From Treponema sp. (GTDB taxonomy: Bacteria > Spirochaetota > Spirochaetia > Treponematales > Breznakiellaceae): 6,520 nucleotides of DNA. Numbering within the stretch: the stretch's first letter is position 1; the number at the start of each line of letters is the position of its first letter. A program made the translations under genes and the position numbers. The notes below the pieces were generated by a model, which did no database searches, was not told the origin of the DNA, and worked only from the letters and a program-made list of their open reading frames with translations. Shown here piece by piece: positions 1-5,386 of this stretch. The stretch lies in assembly GCA_031263265.1 (NCBI GenBank), contig JAISGE010000201.1, forward strand, positions 1 to 6,520, given 5' to 3'.

Positions 1-120
1 GACCTTATTAAGGGTATCGATGAGTTTGACTGAACGGAGGGCGCTTTCGTAGGCGGGTTGGAGCCGAGCGCCATCGAGGTAGATGACGCAGGTAGGGACC
101 AGATGGGAAGTATCGGGCAT
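1..120 (-). CDS. Start of a possible phage tail/baseplate hub (gpD-like) protein, cut by the window edge
   Basis: An open frame of 40 codons begins at ATG 120 and runs off the left edge without a stop. The start is well supported: AGGAGG lies five bases upstream (spacer TCCCC), the strongest Shine-Dalgarno in the window. The peptide begins MPDTSHLVPTCVIYLDG and continues with ARLQPAYESALRSVKLIDT. The pattern, a short polar start, then a hydrophobic strand ending in 'DG', then an alternating strand ending in 'D', resembles the first residues of phage late-control gpD/VgrG-type hub proteins, which cap the tail tube under the baseplate. That resemblance rests on few residues and is an inference; that a real gene starts here is much surer. 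It lies about 130 bases downstream of the broken DUF6266-family gene and could share its promoter. It was missed as a separate gene because a longer, meaningless frame overlaps it on the same strand. Confidence 0.6.
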   Translation of the reverse strand, partial: MPDTSHLVPTCVIYLDGARLQPAYESALRSVKLIDTLNKV

Positions 121-195
121 GGGGACCTCCTGAATAACGAGATGGATTAGGACGAAAGCAGGATATACCCGAGGTATTCATGGTGTAAAGCGGGC

Positions 196-227
196 GGTAT
201 GGCGCATTCAAGCGGATACCCCATACC
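196..227. repeat. Short inverted repeat between the DUF6266 remnant and the next gene
   Basis: GGTATGG (196-202) and CCATACC (221-227) are perfect 7-base inverted arms around an 18-base loop. A smaller dyad, ATACC/GGTAT with a three-base loop, lies at 165-177, between this one and the ribosome binding site of the gene starting at 120. No run of T follows either hairpin on the minus strand, so they do not look like ordinary intrinsic terminators. They could be RNA hairpins or protein binding sites, or chance. Confidence 0.25.
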
Positions 228-252
228 CTTCTAAAAGGCTTAAAAACACCCT

Positions 253-623
253 TTAACGGGCCATAGCGGGGCTTTTGTCGGTTTCGGCGATGAGCAGGAT
301 TAAAAAGGGGACCGTCAAAGATGACGAGCTTTTGGGGGTCCCAAGTTTTAGCGGCAAATAGGGACTTGTTTACGTGCATCATGTGGTTATAGGGGGACAT
401 TTTGACTGGTTTGGGGAAGGTATAGGGTTTGAGCGCTTCCTGGTTAAGGGCTTTGGCGACGTGGGCGCAGTGCTGGAACACGGAACGGACGGCTACTTGG
501 CCTGCGGTGCGGGGATTGCTTGGGGGAGTGTAGGTTTTGATATAGTCAATGCTTCCAGGAAGAGCCGATAAACTGGCCGACCTTGCCTTTGATGGAGCCT
601 TTAATAAAATTTAACGAAGCCAT
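253..623 (-). pseudogene. Frameshifted, truncated DUF6266-family gene
   Basis: The start is ATG 623 with GGAGG six bases upstream. The first frame reads MASLNFIKGSIKGKVGQFIG and SSWKH, then stops at TGA (546-548). Shifting frame at that point gives IDYIKTYTPPSNPRTAGQVA and on through FPKPVKMSPYNHMMHVNKSL to QKLVIFDGPLFNPA near position 293. The joined product matches my memory of the DUF6266 pattern: G-x-(I/V)-G-S-S-W-K-G-I-D-Y near the start, then NPRT..Q, a central helix, a 'N..(M/I)..N' stretch and a 'GPL' turn. The family's function is unknown to me. One lost G in TGGAAG(G)GCATTGAC explains the break exactly, restoring 'WKGID'. After about 290 the reading frame changes again (AETDKSPAMAR, then TAA 253-255) and the usual C-terminal half is missing. 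The 5' signals are intact, so decay looks recent; a sequencing error at the first shift cannot be excluded, but the missing C-terminus argues for a real pseudogene. Confidence 0.75.
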
Positions 624-641
624 AAGAAACCTCCGGGGATG

Positions 642-671
642 AGTATAGCATACCAATGCACGGAGGGGCAA
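642..671 (-). promoter_or_regulatory. Sigma-70-type promoter for the DUF6266-family gene
   Basis: On the minus strand TTGCCC (666-671) and TATACT (642-647) are separated by 18 bases. The -10 is preceded by TGC, giving an extended -10 (TGCTATACT). The -10 has five of six consensus bases and the -35 four of six. Transcription would start near 635, immediately before the GGAGG at 630-634, so the leader would be very short. It sits directly upstream of the start at 623 and would also feed the gene starting at 120. It suggests this left unit is transcribed on its own, not only by readthrough of the late operon. Confidence 0.55.
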
Positions 672-775
672 CGAAAAGCTAGACAACACGCGCCTATGAG
701 ATGGTGGGTGGGCTTGGGCGCGCCGCTAGAGAACACGAAGCGGGAGAGCGGCGGGGAAGCGAGAAGCGGGGGAAG

Positions 776-921
776 TAGACAGAATGCCGCGTTATGGTGC
801 AGCGCCGCCGTTCTCAACGTCCGCGCCGTTTGGCGACGCAGGGCCTGACTCAGGTCTTAGTTATGACCGAATGAAAGGACGCGCTGCTTCGAGCGCTCAC
901 CATAACGTCCCATTCTGTCTA
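776..921. repeat. Long imperfect inverted repeat (possible REP/MITE-like element)
   Basis: The arms are 24 bases each, 776-799 and 898-921, with 98 bases between them. Read outward to inward, both start TAGACAGAATG, then differ in three bases (CCG against GGA), then share CGTTATGGTG, so 21 of 24 positions match. Weaker similarity continues inward (AGCGC, and a CGTCC further in). No gene lies between the arms. This is far beyond chance pairing for a 450-base stretch. It could be a small non-autonomous mobile element, a dispersed intergenic repeat, or a structured RNA or binding region; the sequence alone does not decide. Confidence 0.6.
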
Positions 922-1034
922 AGCTGCGGGCCTGGGCAAGGCAAGAAGGGGGACGAGGCGCGCTCTGGCCCGCAGCGGCTTCCCCTACGCGCCGCTTGGT
1001 CCGCGATGGGACGGCGACCCGCTTGCAAGGTAGG

Positions 1035-1078
1035 AGCGTATGTTTTATCAAAATACAAACATATGATACGGATACGCT
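1035..1078 (-). terminator. Possible stem-loop after the membrane protein gene
   Basis: Just downstream of the stop at 1090-1092, AGCGTAT (1035-1041) pairs with ATACGCT (1072-1078), and TATGTTT (1039-1045) pairs with AAACATA (1057-1063). The two pairings share three bases, so the best hairpin is AGCGT/ACGCT plus ATGTTT/AAACAT with one large bulge. It lies exactly at the edge between AT-rich and GC-rich DNA. No U-tract follows it, so function as an intrinsic terminator is weakly supported; it could instead mark the end of the inserted island. Confidence 0.3.
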
Positions 1079-1089
1079 ATGTCTCCATA

Positions 1090-1821
1090 TCATATATCTT
1101 TTCTTGAAAGAACACTATCAATCCAAAAGCTAATTGCTATAAGTAGCGTAACCAGTATTGCCTCTATAATCAACCACATCAGTGTAATTGACCAATAAAA
1201 GAAAACGCTGGATATTAATGAAAAAATGAACATCATTATAATATCTATGCAATGATGACTCAGTTTACTTTCTATTTTCATCTTACTTAATAAGATATTT
1301 ATTAATAAACTAAGTATATTTGAAGAAACAATCCATTTGATCGTACTTATCCCACTAGTAAGCATCCATTTCCATTCTTGATAGAGATTTGCCCAAATAC
1401 AAATACCAACAGGGAACATAGTTAATGATATAAGTATTATCCATGGGAATATAGAAATCGATTTATTTTTACTAATATCCAGTATGAAATGAATTAATAA
1501 TATCGTTATAATAGATACCATAATTCCCCCTGAAACGAAAAACATAAATTTTAATGGTGTATCATGCAAAGATATAAAACAATAGATACCATATAATATA
1601 AAACCAAATAATTTCCATTTCAATGAAGGTAGAATTGCGAGACTTAAGTTCAAAATGATATATGAATAACCTATTGATACCAAAGCTAAGCCTAAACTTA
1701 TATCATGATAAACCGGATAATGTACCATATCTTTTAGGAAAGAAAAAATAAGATTATATAAAAAAAGAAATAGTATACTAACAACCAAATGTATTTCAAG
1801 TTTTAATAAAGTAATACCCAT
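1090..1821 (-). CDS. Polytopic membrane protein of unknown function, AT-rich
   Basis: A protein of 243 residues that I do not recognise. It is almost wholly hydrophobic, with about eight likely membrane segments near residues 9-29, 41-64, 70-86, 92-114, 123-145, 157-178, 191-213 and 214-234, joined by short, mostly basic or polar loops. No catalytic motif, transporter signature or cleavable signal peptide stands out. ATG 1821 is preceded by TTTTGGGAGTGGAGTTAA, which offers GGGAG nine bases upstream inside the end of the preceding frame, whose TAA directly abuts the ATG (TAAATG). This favours translational coupling. Base composition is strikingly AT-rich with many ATA, TTA and AAT codons, unlike the GC-richer phage genes, which points to separate acquisition. 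Its place beside structural genes suggests a moron, for example superinfection exclusion or an immunity protein against a membrane-acting toxin. Both are inferences from position and topology only. Confidence 0.65.
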   Translation of the reverse strand: MGITLLKLEIHLVVSILFLFLYNLIFSFLKDMVHYPVYHDISLGLALVSIGYSYIILNLSLAILPSLKWKLFGFILYGIYCFISLHDTPLKFMFFVSGGIMVSIITILLIHFILDISKNKSISIFPWIILISLTMFPVGICIWANLYQEWKWMLTSGISTIKWIVSSNILSLLINILLSKMKIESKLSHHCIDIIMMFIFSLISSVFFYWSITLMWLIIEAILVTLLIAISFWIDSVLSRKDI

Positions 1822-2007
1822 TTAACTCCACTCCCAAAATCCATATTTATTACGAAGGGTTTCAGTAATCGGTTCAATTAATTTCATATCAGAAGATTTC
1901 TTATATGTAGTGGTTTTTATAAATCTACTACTCCCATCCGGCATTGGTAACTTACGCTCATAATATTCTAAATTTTCAGTAGTCCATAATGCACTTCGAA
2001 GTACCAT
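1822..2007 (-). CDS. Short 61-codon frame, probably the C-terminal remnant of a larger gene
   Basis: The frame from ATG 2007 to TAA 1822-1824 encodes 61 residues, soluble and charged (begins MVLRSALWTTENLEYYERK, ends NKYGFWEWS). It matches no family I know. There is no Shine-Dalgarno before ATG 2007; the upstream bases are AT-rich. The same frame stays open upstream to 2064 with no start codon, reading about 19 polar residues (SPLYSPKSDNDNSYDNY), and then meets TGA at 2065-2067. That is what the end of a truncated longer protein would look like. It abuts the membrane protein gene and carries that gene's ribosome binding site in its last codons, so the two came as a unit. In phage and secreted polymorphic toxin loci, orphan toxin tips followed by an immunity gene have this layout; the link is an inference. 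It may equally be a small independent gene. Confidence 0.4.
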   Translation of the reverse strand: MVLRSALWTTENLEYYERKLPMPDGSSRFIKTTTYKKSSDMKLIEPITETLRNKYGFWEWS

Positions 2008-2200
2008 ATAATTATCATAACTGTTATCGTTATCTGATTTTGGTGAATATAGCGGAGAATAGATTCAGAAATACCAGTGAATAGGCGGAATTTTAAGCAA
2101 TTTGGCGGGATTTAGTGGGATGGGAATTGTAACGGGCTTGCATATAGGGTAATAAAAGCGTTATCGGTTTCTTTGGTACGGGGTCAGAAAAAGCCTTGAT

Positions 2201-2458
2201 TCAGTGTTTGGGGTTTCGGTGGGCGGGTCCCTCAGGAGCGAACTCCGGGGCGACCTCACTTGCAGCAATCTCCGCTTCAGCCACGGCACGGGCGGCCTCT
2301 GGATCGGTTCTCAACAACTCATCGAATTGATTCATGTCTTCCCATAGGGCAAGAATCTCTTTCTCACGCTCCTCTACAGCTTTTTCATATTTTTCTTCAC
2401 TGTCAAAGGCCTCGTAAATAGGATCTCCATCCCAGGTATATTTATTCTTTTCCTTCAT
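2201..2458 (-). CDS. Small acidic helical protein following the minor head gene
   Basis: I chose ATG 2458 (85 residues) because GGAG lies eight bases upstream (GGAGTAGTAGGTATG). An in-frame ATG at 2476 would add six residues (MDGVVG) but has only a weak purine stretch before it. The first 17 bases overlap the end of the minor head gene, whose TAA is at 2442-2444, so translation is probably coupled. The protein starts MKEKNKYTWDGDPIYEAF, then has a strongly charged, probably helical segment rich in E and K (residues about 20-45), an Ala/Glu helix (about 53-70) and a short Pro-rich tail. No enzyme motif is seen. Small acidic proteins here in head operons can be assembly or scaffold helpers, but I do not recognise this one and it is not an obvious Mu gpG. 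The following 190 bases (2008-2200) hold no gene or convincing terminator. Confidence 0.7.
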   Translation of the reverse strand: MKEKNKYTWDGDPIYEAFDSEEKYEKAVEEREKEILALWEDMNQFDELLRTDPEAARAVAEAEIAASEVAPEFAPEGPAHRNPKH

Positions 2459-3839
2459 ACCTACTACTCCATCCATATTCTTCTCTAAAGCAATCTAAAC
2501 TCTCTTTTACCGAACACCCTTTTAACCCGGCAATAAACCTGACAAGCCCTGTTAATGCTTCCCTGGTTTCTAATCTCTGCCCACTTCCTATAGCCATAAA
2601 ACACCTCGCCTCATTTTGCAGAACAAGCCCCATCGTTTTTATCGATGGATAACGACACATAATCGCCATATCCGCCATGGAAAATCCTGAATTATCAGGA
2701 TGGCTATGCAGTAAGTATAGCATCCCCTTCCCTTGAGTCCCAAGGATACGTTTCATCTCTTCGGAAAGAAAAATCTTGGTTCTTGTCTTACCACTTGACC
2801 AGGTACCTAAAAGCGTGTTGCCCTCTTGAGCCATAAGCGTCATATATTCCTTGCCGGTTTTATGGGTTTCACCTTGTAAATATCCTAGCTCCCGGTTTAT
2901 GGCTTCGTCAAGGTTTAGCCGTGTATACTTTTGATTACGTTTAACGAGCGTAGGTGCTTCGTACTGAGGAATTGCGGGCCCAGGGGATGTGCTTAAGGCA
3001 TGGTCAAGCATCCTGTGAGTAGCCTGTTCTTGTATCGTCCTGGCGTATCGAGTGCGCGCTTCCTGTAACGTTTGTTCTGCCAGTACGCTCCGGCTTACCT
3101 TTCCCTGATTCCAGTTGAACGCCGGGTCTACCCCTTCAGGCACCTGTTCAACCGTGCCTTTGCGCTCGTTAACATAGGTCTTGTACCGTATTTCGGGCGC
3201 GACGGTCTTCACACGGATCGTACCACCGCCGCTCCCATCCGCACGGGGCGGGACCGGTATTCCTTGGGCTTGGTACTTTTTCAGCCGAGCTTCGGTTACC
3301 GCACGGGTGTAGCATTTACAGTTCCAGCCTTTGGGCGGGAAGTGGCTATCCCACCAGGGGTCATCTTTGGGGAGAATCAGCCCGTCCCAACTGAGGTGTT
3401 CCTTCCGGTGGTGGACACTGGGGCCTATACGGTACAGCAGATACGGGTGCAGGTCGCTTTCCATGGTTCTGTCGTATTGTCCCTTCTGGTAGGCGCTGCG
3501 CATGTTAACCCGGTAGATGGTCTTGAGGCGGCGGTCGCTGCCAAGCTGGGCGTTGACCGTTTCCCCCGTCAAAGGATCGGGCAAGTCTTTTTTTCCCCAC
3601 CAGCCTTTCTGTTGTAATAGCGGTTTAATATGTTTTTTGAAGGTCTCGAATGATTGACCCTTTTCCATTGCTTCAGTGACCGCGTTATGTATATCTGCAA
3701 GGATATCAAATTGCATGGCCTTGGCGACGGTGAAGGCTATGGCGTGTTCTTCCTGCCACACGTCCTTATAGGAAAAACCTACCTTGAGGGTTTTGTGCTT
3801 GAGGTACTCAAGAGCCTCCTTCGGTATTAGGTCTGGCAT
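2442..3839 (-). CDS. Minor head protein (MuF/SPP1 gp7 type) fused to a C-terminal JAB/MPN metallopeptidase-like domain
   Basis: A 465-residue protein in two parts. Residues about 30-190 are the MuF/gp7 head-morphogenesis domain: an N-terminal helical region, 'YRVNMRSAYQKGQYDR' (109-124), R..H...W.G (145-153) and the hallmark PPKGWNCKC (168-176, Cys174 and Cys176). This family sits at the portal/capsid vertex and a few copies are packaged with the DNA. Residues about 325-420 look like a JAB/MPN domain: E331 as candidate acid, a 'G(N)...SG' strand pair, then HSHPDNSGFSMAD (378-390) with H378, H380, S387 and D390 forming a JAMM-like zinc site. The spacing between second His and Ser is six, one less than in the classic motif, as I recall for HxHP..SSFS variants. 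ATG 3839 overlaps the portal gene stop as TAATG, with AAGGA six bases upstream. The ORF is long for a bare MuF protein because of the extra domain. Whether the peptidase matures virion proteins or acts after injection is unknown. Confidence 0.88.
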   Translation of the reverse strand: MPDLIPKEALEYLKHKTLKVGFSYKDVWQEEHAIAFTVAKAMQFDILADIHNAVTEAMEKGQSFETFKKHIKPLLQQKGWWGKKDLPDPLTGETVNAQLGSDRRLKTIYRVNMRSAYQKGQYDRTMESDLHPYLLYRIGPSVHHRKEHLSWDGLILPKDDPWWDSHFPPKGWNCKCYTRAVTEARLKKYQAQGIPVPPRADGSGGGTIRVKTVAPEIRYKTYVNERKGTVEQVPEGVDPAFNWNQGKVSRSVLAEQTLQEARTRYARTIQEQATHRMLDHALSTSPGPAIPQYEAPTLVKRNQKYTRLNLDEAINRELGYLQGETHKTGKEYMTLMAQEGNTLLGTWSSGKTRTKIFLSEEMKRILGTQGKGMLYLLHSHPDNSGFSMADMAIMCRYPSIKTMGLVLQNEARCFMAIGSGQRLETREALTGLVRFIAGLKGCSVKESLDCFREEYGWSSRYEGKE

Positions 3840-5386
3840 TACGGGTCCTTATCGAACTGCGCATCCCCCAAGGCGCGGGCTTGGAAGGTGGCAATGGCGA
3901 TACACTCGGCTATCTTCTCTGAAGGCCAGGTTGTTACCAGTTTTTCAAGCGCTTCCCGGAACGATGCAAAGTCCGTTGCCTTGTCAGCTGCTTTTTCAAG
4001 TACCGCGGCGATATCATCGGAAATAGGGAGGTATCCACTGCTGCTTTCAGCAAGCAAGGTCTCAAGCTCATCTGAGGCATCGGTCTGTTCGGCGTTCAAT
4101 TCGGGTTTTCCCCAATCGCCGGTTTCATTACCGGGTGTAGGTTCCGGGCGACCCCCTACCACCTCATCCCCTGGTTTGGGATTGGAGAGTCCAAAAAGAG
4201 CACGTACCTCATCGGCCTTGGCCGTAAGACCTTGCGGCCCAAGCTTCTCCAGTGCCATGATGATTTGTTCCACATTCTTTTCGTCTGGCTTAAACAGATC
4301 GATTTTGGGATAGGTTTCCTGTTCTCCAAAATTAAGCGTAATATACGGAAGGGTAAGGGTACGGTTCAGGGTTTCTATCACCTGCTGGATGTCGCTGTCG
4401 GCTATATCGTCCCGTACCTTCTCGTGGGTTTCACTCTGGGCTTTGCTTGAGCCCTCATCGGTGGTCATGGTCTGCCCCAGGACCAGCTTGCTTATCTGTT
4501 TATCTACCCAATCGGCCATGTTTTTATGGACATTGGCCGTTTCACTTGCATGTTTGGATTCGATGATTTCGAGGATAGCACTTTCAGGAATGACCGCACC
4601 GAAATCCTGTCCGATATTGGCTACTGCCTTTTTGAGGGTGCTGATATCCCGTTCGGTCGCTTTTTTACCGTATTTCCCGATACGGATAGGGTAGCCGTAG
4701 CGGTCAATGAAGGCCGCCCAACTGGATACATCATAGGATTTGAGCATCTCGTAATAAAGGGCGGGTAGGGCAAGCCCTGAGGTAATTTGAGTACCGCTTA
4801 TCAGATGGGGTTCATGTACCACAAAATGAAAGGGCTTGAGCGGTTCAAGGTCGATTCCGTAGGGGGTACGGAGCATCAGGGTTTTGCCGGTTTCCTTGTC
4901 ATACTGGAACCAACGGGGATCGCGGAAGAGATACTGTTTCGGTTTCCAGGGGGTTTTATCGGTATCCCAGATTATTTCAGTGACCGAAAAGCCTTTAGCC
5001 AGCGCGTCCAACATATCCCGAATCAACGTGTACAGTTTGGCGCTGCTGTTTTTGACCATATCCCGTTCCACTGCTTCGGCTAATTCCCTATCGTGTTTAT
5101 CGTCACTTGCGGGGATCACTTTGATTTCAAGGCCGGTAATGGCATCCTTACGGGTGGAGAGTACTGAGCGGTAATGGGGGTCTTTGAGTTCCATGTCCTG
5201 GGCAAGTTCAAGATAGGCTGTAGGACATTCACCGCGGCGGACATCGGAGAGGATAGTGGCCAGGTATTCGGGGGTTAAGCGGTGAAGCAGCGAAAAATCA
5301 CCCCAGGGGTGGCGATTGGTGTAGGGTACTGAGTAGGCTTGTTCCCGCGTCTTGAGTTTTACCGGGTGAGTTACTCGTCGTCCCAT
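3839..5386 (-). CDS. Phage portal protein, DUF935/Mu gp29 family
   Basis: A 515-residue protein, about the length of Mu gp29. The portal forms the dodecameric ring at the special capsid vertex through which terminase pumps DNA and to which the neck and tail attach. Visible family marks: 'DPHYRSVLSTRKDAITGLE' (69-87), 'ALAKGFSVTEIIW' (128-140), 'RDPRWFQYD' (155-163), 'DRYGYPIRIGKYG' (228-240), and 'LVLGQTMTTDEGSSKAQ' (301-317) followed by a HEKVRDDI helix. After about residue 400 comes a proline- and acid-rich linker and a helical tail. The start at ATG 5386 lies inside the terminase gene (16-base overlap), with GGAGA about nine bases upstream. Its stop shares one base with the start of the minor head gene. 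The order terminase, portal, MuF is the Mu-type arrangement. No frameshift or missing segment is seen, so this gene appears intact. Confidence 0.93.
   Translation of the reverse strand: MGRRVTHPVKLKTREQAYSVPYTNRHPWGDFSLLHRLTPEYLATILSDVRRGECPTAYLELAQDMELKDPHYRSVLSTRKDAITGLEIKVIPASDDKHDRELAEAVERDMVKNSSAKLYTLIRDMLDALAKGFSVTEIIWDTDKTPWKPKQYLFRDPRWFQYDKETGKTLMLRTPYGIDLEPLKPFHFVVHEPHLISGTQITSGLALPALYYEMLKSYDVSSWAAFIDRYGYPIRIGKYGKKATERDISTLKKAVANIGQDFGAVIPESAILEIIESKHASETANVHKNMADWVDKQISKLVLGQTMTTDEGSSKAQSETHEKVRDDIADSDIQQVIETLNRTLTLPYITLNFGEQETYPKIDLFKPDEKNVEQIIMALEKLGPQGLTAKADEVRALFGLSNPKPGDEVVGGRPEPTPGNETGDWGKPELNAEQTDASDELETLLAESSSGYLPISDDIAAVLEKAADKATDFASFREALEKLVTTWPSEKIAECIAIATFQARALGDAQFDKDP

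Larger units (their letters stand above)
672..1089. other. GC-rich non-coding stretch with repeats
   Basis: About 420 bases hold no convincing gene. Short frames exist on both strands, but their products are rich in R, A, S, P and G, lack ribosome binding sites and resemble no family. The visible structure is: a purine-rich tract on the plus strand (about 734-783), a partly similar one at about 938-960, three copies of CGCGCCGyT (719, 822, 988), the palindrome CCTGACTCAGG (844-854), and the long inverted repeat listed separately. GC is high up to about 1030, then drops abruptly into the AT-rich island on its right. The mixture looks like a degenerate repetitive intergenic element or a recombination junction. 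Confidence 0.5.

Noticed and set aside
8..481. A single 157-residue protein on the minus strand
   Set aside because: Only its first 60 or so residues are meaningful, as the middle of the broken DUF6266-family gene. The rest is R- and P-rich out-of-frame translation that overlaps the better supported gene start at 120.
640..1080. CRISPR array
   Set aside because: The repeated motifs are short, inverted or unevenly spaced (103 and 166 bases apart), not regular direct repeats with unique spacers.
611..1107. Several short frames on both strands in the GC-rich stretch
   Set aside because: Their products are low-complexity R/A/S/P/G sequences in repeat DNA with no convincing ribosome binding sites; one merely runs over the promoter and start of the DUF6266-family gene.
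2008..2200. Promoter for the AT-rich island on the minus strand
   Set aside because: TATATT-like -10 sequences occur, but none has a fitting -35 at 16-18 bases; in AT-rich DNA such matches are expected by chance.
640..2200. Insertion sequence or transposase
   Set aside because: No transposase-like protein can be read in any frame, and no target-site duplication could be found at the island's edges.
3072..3617. 181-codon frame on the plus strand
   Set aside because: It lies antisense to the well-supported MuF/JAB gene, has no ribosome binding site of note and no family resemblance; it is a shadow frame.
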